From: JANMEX01 sp043776635 | Lineage (GTDB): Bacteria > Pseudomonadota > Alphaproteobacteria > Rhizobiales > Rhizobiaceae | Reading direction: 5' to 3' | DNA: 64,000 nt | Assembly (NCBI GenBank): GCA_043776635.1 | Contig: JAYVRA010000021.1 | Coordinates: 1-64,000 of the forward strand | In this document: piece by piece, positions 51,990 to 60,207 of the stretch | Position numbering within the stretch: position 1 is the stretch's first letter | Layout: each line of letters begins with the position of its first letter | Notes under the pieces: model-generated | Seen by the model: the letters and a program-made list of their open reading frames with translations, nothing else | Databases searched by the model: none | What the model was told of the DNA's origin: nothing | Position numbers and translations under genes: made by a program

Positions 51990-53123
51990 TTAGATAATGT
52001 AGGCGCGCAGCGGCTCGAAGCCGTTGAAGGCAACGGCAGAATAGGTCGTCGTGTAGGCACCGGTGCCTTCGATCAATACCTCATCGCCAATCTCAAGCGC
52101 GAGCGGCAAGGCGTAGGGCGTCTTTTCATAGAGCACATCGGCGCTGTCGCATGTTGGGCCGGCTATGATGCATGGCTCGGTCGCTGTGCCATCATGCGGG
52201 GTAACGATCTGGTAGCGAATGGCCTCATCCATGGTTTCAGCCAAGCCGCCGAATTTGCCAATGTCGAGGTAAACCCAGCGCACATTATCATTGTCCGCCT
52301 TTTTGGAGATCAACACCACTTCGGTTTTGATAACACCCGCATTGCCCACCATGCCGCGACCGGGCTCGATGATGGTTTCAGGAATGACATTGCCGAAATG
52401 CTTGCGCAATGCGCCGTAGATAGCCTGACCATAGGCTTGCGCCGATGGAACATCTTTGAGATAGCGGGTCGGAAAACCGCCGCCCATATTGACGAGGCCA
52501 AGTACAATGCCTTCTTCGGCCAAAGTGCCAAATACCATCTTGGCATCAGCTAGCGCATTGTCCCAAGCGTGCAAATTGGTCATTTGCGAGCCGACATGGA
52601 ATGAAACTCCCCATGGCACAAGGCCGATGATTTTGGAGTAGCGCAACACATCAATTGCCATGGCAGGCACGCAGCCGAACTTGCGTGTTAGCGGCCACTC
52701 GGCACCTTCACCATCAGTTAATACGCGGCAGAATACTTTTGAACCCCTAGCCACACGACCAATCTTGTCGGCTTCTTCAACGCAGTCGATGGCGAACAGG
52801 CGAATGCCAAGCTCGAAAGCACGGGCCACATCGCGTTCTTTCTTGATGGTGTTGCCGAAGGAAATGCGATCAGCGGCCGCACCGGCGTCCAGCGCCATTT
52901 CGATTTCGTTGACTGACGCGCAGTCGAAATTTGAGCCCATAGAGGCCAGCAGGCGCAAAATTTCCGGCGCAGGGTTGGCCTTCACGGCATAATAAATTTT
53001 GCTATCAGGCATGGCTTTTTCAAATGCGTGGAAATTATCGCGCACTACCTCAAGATCGAGCACCATGCACGGGCCGTTTGGACGGCGGGTAGCCAAAAAA
53101 TCTGTAACGCGCTGCGTAGCCAT
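51990..53123 (-). CDS. Type III PLP ornithine/lysine decarboxylase
   Basis: A fold-type III decarboxylase of 377 residues (alanine racemase-like barrel) that makes putrescine or cadaverine. The PLP lysine is in IYYAVKANPAPEILRLLASM; other marks are FDCASVNEIEMAL, FGNTIKKERDVARAFELGI, SFHVGSQM, VNMGGGFPTRY, IIEPGRGMVGNAG and the active-site GPTCDSADVLYE. ATG 53123 has GGAGA seven bases upstream. It supplies the substrate of homospermidine synthase. A leader of about 430 bases with strong secondary structure lies upstream (next entry). Confidence 0.94.
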   Translation of the reverse strand: MATQRVTDFLATRRPNGPCMVLDLEVVRDNFHAFEKAMPDSKIYYAVKANPAPEILRLLASMGSNFDCASVNEIEMALDAGAAADRISFGNTIKKERDVARAFELGIRLFAIDCVEEADKIGRVARGSKVFCRVLTDGEGAEWPLTRKFGCVPAMAIDVLRYSKIIGLVPWGVSFHVGSQMTNLHAWDNALADAKMVFGTLAEEGIVLGLVNMGGGFPTRYLKDVPSAQAYGQAIYGALRKHFGNVIPETIIEPGRGMVGNAGVIKTEVVLISKKADNDNVRWVYLDIGKFGGLAETMDEAIRYQIVTPHDGTATEPCIIAGPTCDSADVLYEKTPYALPLALEIGDEVLIEGTGAYTTTYSAVAFNGFEPLRAYII

Positions 53124-53129
53124 AATGCT

Positions 53130-53570
53130 GTCTCCAATGCTGCAAACCAACCTTCGTGATTGGTCAAATCGAATGCGAACGGAACTGCGCTTCACGCGCA
53201 AAACCAATAGACAAATGCGAAATAGCTTCCCGAAGGTCCAGCCGGTGGAGACGCCGAACCCCTGAAAACGCTTTACGCTGCGATTGGAATAAGCGAACGG
53301 CTTATCCCGATTTGTCTGCCATGGATTGGAGTTGCCTCCTCACATCCGGCAATGAAGGTGTGCCTCTTCAGTGACTTCGACTTTTGGACAGTCGAGTGAG
53401 ACCAAAAAAGCCCGCACCGTCGTTGCTTCAAGGCGTCCACGGTTCTTCGTTGAACCAACTGGGAGGTATTACTCTCAGCTACCGTCTCGGCTTTTAACCG
53501 AGGGACGCCCACAGGCTCGTGCGACTTTGGGCAAAGCGTACATAGGACCGATTTCATGACAAAACAATGA
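53130..53570 (-). ncRNA. Structured leader of the decarboxylase gene, probably a speF RNA motif
   Basis: The 5' region of the decarboxylase folds by eye into several stems. An outer pair GGCGTCC/GGACGCC (about 53508 and 53432) encloses a hairpin CTCGG...CCGAG and a stem ACGGT...ACCGT containing GGTTC/GAACC. A T-run (ctttttt near 53408) and a further CACA...TGTG hairpin follow. Alphaproteobacterial ornithine decarboxylase genes are known to carry the speF RNA motif at this position, so a polyamine-responsive leader is likely. I could not match the consensus base by base. Confidence 0.55.
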
Positions 53571-53621
53571 ATATTTTCGCCCGGAAAAAAATAATTGCAC
53601 ACCCGATTCATTAAGGCCTAT

Positions 53622-53638
53622 GTTCACTATTAGTGAAC
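53622..53638. promoter_or_regulatory. Palindromic LysR-type operator
   Basis: GTTCACTA and TAGTGAAC are exact inverses around one central T. The core fits the T-N11-A LysR box. It lies 18 bases before the LysR start, so autoregulation is likely. Confidence 0.55.
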
Positions 53639-53655
53639 AATCAGAGGCATTTTCG

Positions 53656-54570
53656 ATGGATACACTGACACGGATGCGCGCCTACATTGATGTCGTCGAA
53701 GCAGAAGGATTTTCTGCCGCGGCGCGTAAAGTTGGGCGCTCCAAGGCGCTTTTGTCCAAATATGTCCGTGAATTGGAGGATGAGCTCGGCGCATTGCTCT
53801 TAAATCGTACGACAAGGCAGTTTTCGCTCACCGAAGCGGGTCACACTTACTATCAACGCTCGTCAGAATTGGTTCGCGAAATTGATACGCTGCAAGAGGT
53901 TGTGCGTGATGCCAGCGGGGATGTGAAGGGGCGAATCAAACTATCCGCGCCGCGTACATTAGTCGACACGCGCTATGGGCAAGCGCTGGTGGACTTCGCT
54001 TTGGCCTATCCGGATGTGATGCTGGACATAAGATTGGACGATCGTTTCGTCGATTTGGTCGAAGAAGGCTTTGATCTGGCGCTTCGCATTACTCGGATGG
54101 AGGATTCATCTCTGATCGCCAAGCGCCTGGCGCCATTTTCTGTTGTGCTTTGCGCGTCACCCAGCTTAATCCAAAAGGTCGGTTCGCCGCAACGTCCGCA
54201 AGACCTATCCAAGCTGCCTTGCATCGTTGATACAAACTCGCGTGGCCTTGGGAACTGGCCGTTTGAGGGGCCGGATGGCGCGGCAAGCCCGGTTAGTGTT
54301 AAAGCCCGGTTCGAGGTCAACAGTCCGTTTCCGGCCTGCCGCGCGGCTGTGGCAGGCATTGGCTTCGTTATGCTGCCCGATTTTGTTGCTGCAGAGGAAC
54401 TGAAGAGTGGCCGGTTGCAGCGCGTTTTAACGAATTATAAGGTTGGTTCCGGTGGCATTTATGCGGTTTATCCGCACCGGCGCTATTTGCCGGCCAAGGT
54501 TCGGGTGCTGGTGGATTTTTTGTCACAATGGTTCAAGGCGCATGAAACGTTAGCGACAGAATCTGCTTAA
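53656..54570 (+). CDS. LysR-family transcriptional regulator
   Basis: A 304-residue LysR regulator. The N-terminal winged HTH is MRAYIDVVEAEGFSAAARKV and GRSKALLSKYVRELEDELGA; the effector domain follows (GRIKLSAPRTLVDTRYGQAL, LDIRLDDRFVDLVEEGFDLA, LRITRMEDSSLIAKRLAPFS). It resembles the CrgA/DsdC-like subgroup of DNA-binding repressors of aldehyde or quinone genes, but the target is not evident. GAGG lies about eight bases before the ATG at 53656, preferred to the start 12 codons upstream. A palindrome over the promoter suggests autoregulation. Confidence 0.91.
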   Translation: MDTLTRMRAYIDVVEAEGFSAAARKVGRSKALLSKYVRELEDELGALLLNRTTRQFSLTEAGHTYYQRSSELVREIDTLQEVVRDASGDVKGRIKLSAPRTLVDTRYGQALVDFALAYPDVMLDIRLDDRFVDLVEEGFDLALRITRMEDSSLIAKRLAPFSVVLCASPSLIQKVGSPQRPQDLSKLPCIVDTNSRGLGNWPFEGPDGAASPVSVKARFEVNSPFPACRAAVAGIGFVMLPDFVAAEELKSGRLQRVLTNYKVGSGGIYAVYPHRRYLPAKVRVLVDFLSQWFKAHETLATESA

Positions 54571-54625
54571 TTTAGCCTGATTTCCCAGCCTTAACTCGTA
54601 AAAAAATTTTAGGTTTTACTATAGC

Positions 54626-55276
54626 ATGATTCGCCGCAAGACATTAACTCTCTGCATGGGTTTGAGTGCAACCTTATGGGCAACACCAGCCCAAGTACAT
54701 CCGCATGTCTTTGCGGAAGCCAAGCTGAAAATTACCATCTCCGAAAACGGGACGGTGAAAAATGTGAGCAACACGTGGCGGTTTGACGACGTGTTTTCCG
54801 ATACGGTTTTGTTTGAATTTGACAAAGACCAGGATGGCAAAATCAACGATAAAGAAGCGGCAGATATCTCCAAAACCATCACCGATTCAACTGGCGATTA
54901 TAATTACTTCGAAGCTGTGGACGACAACGGCAAAGAAGTGAAAATGGCACGCCCCGCGAACTTGCGTGGCATATTTGATGGCAAAATACTGGTTGTGACA
55001 TTTGATAACGCCCCTGTCGAACCGGTACTTATTAAGCGCAAAGTGTCTTTTGGAATTTATGATCCGACCTTTTATACCTCAATTGATTTTGTTGATGACA
55101 GTGATATTTCAATAATTGGTTTAACACCCAACTGTACGACAGCTGTTATTCGCCCTGACGGTGATGAGGCGATAGCGGCTAACCAATCCAAACTCACGGA
55201 TGCTTTTTTTAGCGACCCGCAAGGCACTGATATGGCTAAAATTTTCGCGACACGGTTGGAAGTGACATGCAAATAG
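54626..55276 (+). CDS. DUF1007 periplasmic protein
   Basis: A 216-residue exported protein. The signal peptide (LCMGLSATLWATPAQVHP) precedes the conserved HPHVFAEAKLKI start of the family. An EF-hand-like loop is visible (FEFDKDQDGKINDKEAADIS). DUF1007 proteins regularly pair with NicO/RcnA nickel-cobalt permeases and may deliver or bind metal. The gene overlaps the permease start by ten bases, supporting one function. No ribosome site is clear. Confidence 0.88.
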   Translation: MIRRKTLTLCMGLSATLWATPAQVHPHVFAEAKLKITISENGTVKNVSNTWRFDDVFSDTVLFEFDKDQDGKINDKEAADISKTITDSTGDYNYFEAVDDNGKEVKMARPANLRGIFDGKILVVTFDNAPVEPVLIKRKVSFGIYDPTFYTSIDFVDDSDISIIGLTPNCTTAVIRPDGDEAIAANQSKLTDAFFSDPQGTDMAKIFATRLEVTCK

Positions 55277-56295
55277 TGACGATAAGAAATCGCATATTAT
55301 TGGTCCTCTTATTTATTGTAGCCGGTGTCGGCATTGCCTCGGCGGGCAGTTCATTGGGCATTGGAACCAATGAAGTTTCGATGCAGCCGCATGGCATATT
55401 TGGCGGGTTTTTCGGCTGGATAAACGGACAGCAAAAGGAATTTTACCGCTCTATGACAGGTGCGTTAAAAGCCATGCGCGATGATGGTTCTAAAGCGTGG
55501 TTGCTCGTCGGCTTATCGTTTGTCTACGGCATATTTCACGCAGCTGGACCTGGCCACGGCAAGGCTGTTATTTCATCATACATGGTGGCGAATGAAGTAA
55601 CGCTGCGGCGCGGCATTCTGCTTTCGTTTATCTCTGCGTTTTTGCAGGCTATTTCAGCACTGGTTATTGTCGGGTTGGCGTTCCTCGTTCTGCGTGGCAC
55701 GACCATTTCGATGGATGATGCCACACATGCGATGGAAGTTGCCAGTTTTGCAATGATTACGGCCTTCGGTGCTTATTTATTGTGGACTAAGATTTTCAAG
55801 ACCGGTGACAGCCACGATCATCATGGACACGCTCATGTGCATATTCACGATGAAAATTGCAATCATGGCAATGAGCATAATCATGAGGCTGTTGGCCACA
55901 ATCACGAAACCAAATCTGACTTTGCCTGTGATTCCTGCGGGCATGTTCATGCGCCGGACCCGCAGATGATTGCGCAAGAATTCAACTGGAAAACGGCGTC
56001 AGCAGCGGTGTTTGCCGTGGGCCTCCGGCCTTGCTCCGGTGCGTTGATTATCCTCACTTTTGCCATTCTCAATGGGCTTTATGTCGGTGGCATTATGTCC
56101 GTATTGGCAATGGCGCTGGGCACGGCAATCACGGTTTCCACGTTGGCCACGCTGGCTGTAACAGCCAAAAACGTGGCAATGCGCTATACAAACGCGGACT
56201 CTTCCGGCCGCATTCACCGCGCTATCGAAATATTCGGTGCGGGGCTGGTATTTGTATTAGGGCTTATGCTGCTACTCGCCTCGCTTGCGGGCTAA
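55267..56295 (+). CDS. Nickel/cobalt transporter, NicO/RcnA family
   Basis: A membrane permease of 342 residues with about six spans. The conserved FVYGIFHAAGPGHGKAVISS motif lies in the first half and AVGLRPCSGALIILTFAILN in the second. Between them is a long His-rich metal-binding loop (DHHGHAHVHIHDENCNHGNE and more His, then CDSCGHVH). The HAAGPGHGK and RPCSGA motifs are specific for this family. It probably exports or takes up Ni/Co together with the DUF1007 protein. The start overlaps the previous gene; the end overlaps a convergent small gene by 24 bases. Confidence 0.94.
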   Translation: MQIVTIRNRILLVLLFIVAGVGIASAGSSLGIGTNEVSMQPHGIFGGFFGWINGQQKEFYRSMTGALKAMRDDGSKAWLLVGLSFVYGIFHAAGPGHGKAVISSYMVANEVTLRRGILLSFISAFLQAISALVIVGLAFLVLRGTTISMDDATHAMEVASFAMITAFGAYLLWTKIFKTGDSHDHHGHAHVHIHDENCNHGNEHNHEAVGHNHETKSDFACDSCGHVHAPDPQMIAQEFNWKTASAAVFAVGLRPCSGALIILTFAILNGLYVGGIMSVLAMALGTAITVSTLATLAVTAKNVAMRYTNADSSGRIHRAIEIFGAGLVFVLGLMLLLASLAG

Positions 56296-56481
56296 ATAGC
56301 GCCCGCGCAGCCAAAATATGATGTAAAATGATAGAATAAATAAAAGTGCTGCAAGACCGCCAAGCCACGGCGAGATTGTGCCAAGGCCACGCACGATGAC
56401 CGGCATCATCCAAAACAGCGCCCCAATGCCGAACAATATCAGCGCCGCAGCGAGCGCATTGCTCCTATCCTCCGGCGTCAT
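56272..56481 (-). CDS. Small membrane protein
   Basis: A 69-residue protein with two hydrophobic helices (AAALILFGIGALFWMMPVIV; LGGLAALLFILSFYIIFWLR) and a basic tail. Its ATG overlaps the stop codon of the GNAT gene upstream (ATGA), a coupling seen for real genes. No family name is recognised. Its 3' end overlaps the nickel/cobalt transporter gene on the other strand. Confidence 0.65.
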   Translation of the reverse strand: MTPEDRSNALAAALILFGIGALFWMMPVIVRGLGTISPWLGGLAALLFILSFYIIFWLRGRYLARKRGE

Positions 56482-57158
56482 GAGTGATCACGCAAGGCTG
56501 CGAGCGTGGCGATTTGTTGGCCGGTTGCGTCGAAGTTTGATGGTGCCAGCCATGCCTCCAATGCTCGTTTCACGCTGGTGTTCCAATCATCATTGGTCAT
56601 GGCATACCACGCCGTATCGCGGTTAAGGCCTTTAACAATCATGTGGTTGCGGAAAGTGCCTTCGAACTTAAAGCCAAACCGCAGCGCGGCTTTGTGGGAA
56701 GGCGCATTGTTACTGTTCAGCTTCCATTCAAAGCGACGGTAGCCGAGATCATCGAATATATGGCGGGCAAAAAGATAAAATGCTTCCGTGGTTGCCGGTG
56801 TTTGGCTAATGAGCGGACCCCAATAAATGTTGCCGATTTCGGTGACGCCATTGGCTGTGTCAGTGCGCATGTAGGTTTGTCGCCCGGCAATCTTCCCGGT
56901 CTTTTTATCGATAACGGTGAAAAAGACGGGATCTTTACTGGCTTCAACTTTGTCCAGCCAAGGCTGATAGGCCGCGCGGCTTTCCGGGGGCTTTTCAAAA
57001 AGCCAGCGAAAACGATCTGCTGCATCCGGCACCGTGGAGGCATCATAGAGGCCATCGCCGTGTTTGGCAGCACTTAGTGGCTCGAGCGTCACAAAACGGC
57101 CGTCCATAGCTTTCAAATGCGGTTGTTCACGCGGTGTCCAGTGCGATAAATCTTCCAC
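56478..57158 (-). CDS. GNAT acetyltransferase, RimJ/RimL type
   Basis: A 226-residue protein of the RimJ/RimL-like GNAT group. Marks are GRFVTLEPLSAAKHGDGLYD, FFTVIDKKTGKIAGRQTYMR, VTEIGNIYWGPLISQTPATT, the EAFYLFARHIFDDLGYRRFE segment and KAALRFGFKFEGTFRNHMIV. The N-F-A-S/A-L-R-F-G-F-EG-F-R pattern is typical of enzymes acetylating proteins or small amines. It forms an operon with the small membrane protein. The substrate is unknown. Confidence 0.88.
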   Translation of the reverse strand: MEDLSHWTPREQPHLKAMDGRFVTLEPLSAAKHGDGLYDASTVPDAADRFRWLFEKPPESRAAYQPWLDKVEASKDPVFFTVIDKKTGKIAGRQTYMRTDTANGVTEIGNIYWGPLISQTPATTEAFYLFARHIFDDLGYRRFEWKLNSNNAPSHKAALRFGFKFEGTFRNHMIVKGLNRDTAWYAMTNDDWNTSVKRALEAWLAPSNFDATGQQIATLAALRDHS

Positions 57159-57232
57159 TTAAATCTCCTTGAATATTGCGCCAGCATAAAGCCAAGGCTT
57201 TCAAAGGGATACGGCATTTGCGACGATGACAC

Positions 57233-57260
57233 AAAAAAAGGCGGCTCTTTCGAACCGCCT
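57233..57260 (-). terminator. Terminator downstream of the TauE-type gene
   Basis: On the minus strand GGCGGTTCG pairs with CGAGCCGCC-like sequence (ggcggttcgaaagagccgcc) and TTTTTTT follows. It lies about 100 bases beyond the stop of the exporter gene. Confidence 0.75.
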
Positions 57261-57362
57261 TGTCAGAAGACCCAGTATGGGAGGAGCACCGGGGTATTGA
57301 ATAGATGATGCGCTCAAATAGTTAACGCCAAGTTAACTATAAGTAGAGCGGTCAATTGCTGC

Positions 57363-58109
57363 TCAATAGACGCCAAGCAGCTTTGCAGATGCTATAAACA
57401 AAACAAATGCGAGAGCGCGCAAAATGCCGGTTCTTGCAAATGCGCTGATGCCCAAATAGGTGCCGATTATTGCGCCGATCAAAACTGCCGCTATATAAAG
57501 CAATGTCTGTCCGGGAAGCGCACTCACTGATGTGTGGTTTCCGGCAAGGCCTGCAAGTGAATTGCAAAGGATAAAAACGGATGTGACGCCCGATGCTTTT
57601 CGAACATCGGACCAACCGGTGAAAACTAATAATGGGGATAGAAATATCCCGCCGCCAGTGCCAGTCAAACCCGCCAACAGGCCAATTATTGCGCCGCTGA
57701 CAATACCCCAACCTATTGGAATATCACTCAATTTTGGTAGTTTTGCTACCGTGGATGGCATCAGCAATCGCAACGCCGATAAGGCCAATACTACGGCTAC
57801 CAGCGGCTTGTAGAAGTGCCCCGGCAAAGTAATCGCGCCGCCAAGATAGGCCATAGGTATCGCGCCAACGAGTACGGGCCACAAAGTTCGCCAGCGAAAT
57901 AATCCGGCGCGAATATAGCGAATGGATGAAAAACTGGTGACAAGGACATTCAAGACCAGGGCAGTCGGGCGAACAACTAGTTGATCAAGGCCGAGCAATG
58001 TCATCAGCGCGATGTAAGCGGATGCTCCGCCATGGCCGACTGATGTGAACAAAATTGCGCCCAGCAAAAGACCGCCAGCCAACAAAAAATCGATTGATTG
58101 AAAAATCAT
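57363..58109 (-). CDS. TauE/SafE-family sulfite exporter
   Basis: A membrane protein of 248 residues with about seven or eight spans. The two family repeats are recognisable: GAILFTSVGHGGASAYIALM with PTALVLNVLVTSFSSIRYIR, and GLLAGLTGTGGGIFLSPLLV with KASGVTSVFILCNSLAGLAG. Members move sulfite, sulfoacetate or other organosulfur anions; the substrate cannot be told. It stands alone and ends in a terminator. No sulfur-metabolism genes adjoin it except the thiosulfate-domain-like trhO 1 kb upstream, which is unrelated in role. Confidence 0.9.
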   Translation of the reverse strand: MIFQSIDFLLAGGLLLGAILFTSVGHGGASAYIALMTLLGLDQLVVRPTALVLNVLVTSFSSIRYIRAGLFRWRTLWPVLVGAIPMAYLGGAITLPGHFYKPLVAVVLALSALRLLMPSTVAKLPKLSDIPIGWGIVSGAIIGLLAGLTGTGGGIFLSPLLVFTGWSDVRKASGVTSVFILCNSLAGLAGNHTSVSALPGQTLLYIAAVLIGAIIGTYLGISAFARTGILRALAFVLFIASAKLLGVY

Positions 58110-58209
58110 CGAATAACTCCGGATTTCTGTAGGTTTGAATGCAGAAATATGGAGTTCACGGCTCGCTATGACCTAGCTTTGCTTACGGCAAGCGCAGGTT
58201 TCTACCCAA

Positions 58210-58248
58210 TAAAAATAGCATACACCCTGCAATGACGCAAGGTGTATG
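58210..58248 (-). terminator. Terminator of the DUF533 gene
   Basis: CATACACC and GGTGTATG are inverses with a 14-base loop; CTATTTTTATT follows on the minus strand, just after the DUF533 stop codon. Confidence 0.65.
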
Positions 58249-58262
58249 GCGCTGGATTAAAA

Positions 58263-58958
58263 TTAAGCAACGGCCTTCTCGCCGGAAACTGTAGCTTCGA
58301 TATGATCGATGAGCGCATCAGGCAATTGCAGACGGCCGGCGAGCAGGTCTAAATAGCCCCGCTCAGCGCGGGTTTCGGGCTCGATAGCGAGACGGGACGC
58401 AGTGTAAAGTTCGACTTTTTGCTCGTCAGTTTGCGCCGCCGCAACGATGGTATCCAGATCAATTGGTGCAGAAAGCTCATTGTTTAGAAAGGCTTGAGCG
58501 TCCGCGTCCATTCCGCCCAAGGCGATACGGTCGGTGATGCGGGCGCGTTCGCCGTCGTCTATGTGACCATCGGCGCGGGCGGCGGCAATCATGGCGCGGA
58601 CCAGAATGAGGGCAAAACCGCTGTCGGCTTTGGCAGTTTCAAAACCGGAATCCGTTGGCGCAGGGATGAGTTCCGGTGCGGCATCGGCAGTGGCGGCAGG
58701 GGCGTCACCGTTCTTGTAATTTTGGTAGGCCTTGTAACCCATGCCGGCAATTGCCGCCAAACCGCCGAGGCGAACAGCGGCGCCTGTGACGCTGCGTCCC
58801 GTACCGGTGCCAAGCAAAACAGCTGCGAGAGCGCCGGCTGCCAGCGGATTTTGCTTAGCCATATCAGTGGCTTGGCTCAATTTATCGCGCACAGTGCCAG
58901 TTGTGCCCGGCACGTTTGCGCCTAGCAATTCATCCAGCATTCTCCTCGGATCAAACAT
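58263..58958 (-). CDS. DUF533/TerB-like inner-membrane protein
   Basis: A 231-residue protein of the DUF533 family. The N-terminal FDPRRMLDELLG segment and a Gly/Ala-rich hydrophobic part (GALAAVLLGTGTGRSVTGAA; LGGLAAIAGMGYKAYQ) precede a TerB-like helical domain (ALILVRAMIAAARADGHIDD; ERARITDRI). The D-G-H-I-D-D-E/G-E motif may bind metal. GGAGGA lies seven bases before the ATG at 58958. Function unknown; it is single and ends in a terminator. Confidence 0.88.
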   Translation of the reverse strand: MFDPRRMLDELLGANVPGTTGTVRDKLSQATDMAKQNPLAAGALAAVLLGTGTGRSVTGAAVRLGGLAAIAGMGYKAYQNYKNGDAPAATADAAPELIPAPTDSGFETAKADSGFALILVRAMIAAARADGHIDDGERARITDRIALGGMDADAQAFLNNELSAPIDLDTIVAAAQTDEQKVELYTASRLAIEPETRAERGYLDLLAGRLQLPDALIDHIEATVSGEKAVA

Positions 58959-59039
58959 CGGGTGGTCCTCCACAAAGTTAGTTTCTCGAGGAAGTTAAGC
59001 ACGGACTGCAACAGTTTCAAGGCGCTATTTTATGATAAA

Positions 59040-59969
59040 TTAGCTGTCGCCAATATGCCTTGTGCCGCGCAGTTTGGACCGGTGCACTTGCTTTTGCCGC
59101 TCGGCATAGCGGGCGCGGTCAGCGTTGGAGCGTAATGAAATGCAGTGCGGGCAGGAAATGCCTTCGAGATAATCGGGCGAATTCTGATCATCGGTGGACA
59201 CTGGTTGGCGGCAAGCGCGGCACAAAATAGTCTCGCCTATGACCAGCCCGTGGCCGACGGAAACACGCTCGTCAAAGACAAAACACTCGCCTTTCCAGAG
59301 GCTTAGCTCTTCGGGGACTTGTTCGAGATAGCCAAGGATACCGCCCTTCAGGTGGTAAACATCTTGGATGCCAAGACCTTTGACATAGGCCGTTGCCTTT
59401 TCGCAGCGGATGCCGCCTGTGCAATACATGGCGACTTTTTTGCCTGCTAGAAGATTCCGGTTATTTTTCACCCATTCGGGGAATTCAGAGAAGGTTTTCG
59501 TATTGGGATCAATGGCTTGGTCGAAAATGCCGACGCGGGTTTCGTAGTCGTTGCGGGTGTCTATGACAACGGTATCGGGGTCTGAAATCAACGCATTCCA
59601 GTTTTGAGGGGCAACATAAGTGCCGACTGAGAGCAGCGGGTCAATCTCCATCTGGCCCATGGTGACGATTTCCTTCTTCAAACGCACTTTCATGCGGTTG
59701 AACGGCATCACGCCGGCATAAGAGTATTTAATCTCAGCACCAACAAATTCCGGCCATGAATGCAAGTGGTTAACCAGATTTTGGATGGCATCTTTCGTGC
59801 CGGCCACGGTGCCGTTGATGCCCTCATGGGCAAGCAGCAGCGTGCCTTTCATGCCATGTGCATTGCAAAGATCGAGCAAAGGCTGTTGCAGCGCTTTAAA
59901 GCGGGCAAGCCGCGCAAAGCGATACAGTGCGACTACCGAAACGGGCCTGTTGGATAGTTTTTCGTCCAT
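59040..59969 (-). CDS. trhO: tRNA uridine(34) hydroxylase, rhodanese-like (TrhO)
   Basis: TrhO makes 5-hydroxyuridine at tRNA position 34. The 309-residue protein has an N-terminal acylphosphatase-like domain (VVALYRFARLARFKALQQPL; GTLLLAHEGINGTVAGTKDA) and a central rhodanese domain (TVVIDTRNDYETRVGIFDQA). The catalytic Cys lies in MYCTGGIRCEKATAYVKGLG. A cysteine-rich C-terminal part follows (CRACRQPVSTDDQ; GISCPHCI). The ATG at 59969 agrees with the family; the longer frame to 60092 adds 41 residues without resemblance. Confidence 0.94.
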   Translation of the reverse strand: MDEKLSNRPVSVVALYRFARLARFKALQQPLLDLCNAHGMKGTLLLAHEGINGTVAGTKDAIQNLVNHLHSWPEFVGAEIKYSYAGVMPFNRMKVRLKKEIVTMGQMEIDPLLSVGTYVAPQNWNALISDPDTVVIDTRNDYETRVGIFDQAIDPNTKTFSEFPEWVKNNRNLLAGKKVAMYCTGGIRCEKATAYVKGLGIQDVYHLKGGILGYLEQVPEELSLWKGECFVFDERVSVGHGLVIGETILCRACRQPVSTDDQNSPDYLEGISCPHCISLRSNADRARYAERQKQVHRSKLRGTRHIGDS

Positions 59970-60207
59970 GGCGGCATTAACCAAAAAATTTGAAAAATCG
60001 CAAGTGAGAACCGATCGTGAGACGCACGGGAAGCGCTCGTAGATGGCACGGAGTGGATACGGAAACGATGCGCCAGATGCCCGAACACACATCGAGCCGT
60101 GTCTGAGATGACATTTGAAGCGCCCGACTTAAGATTATTTTCAAAATTTTATCCACGCCTCGCAAAACGGCCTGACAATGACTTCACGAAATTTCGGGAG
60201 AGGCACG

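Noticed and set aside
53430..53510. TPP riboswitch-like CTGAGA string in the decarboxylase leader
   Set aside because: The rest of the thi-box is absent and the downstream gene is not thiamine-related; the speF-type leader explains the region better.
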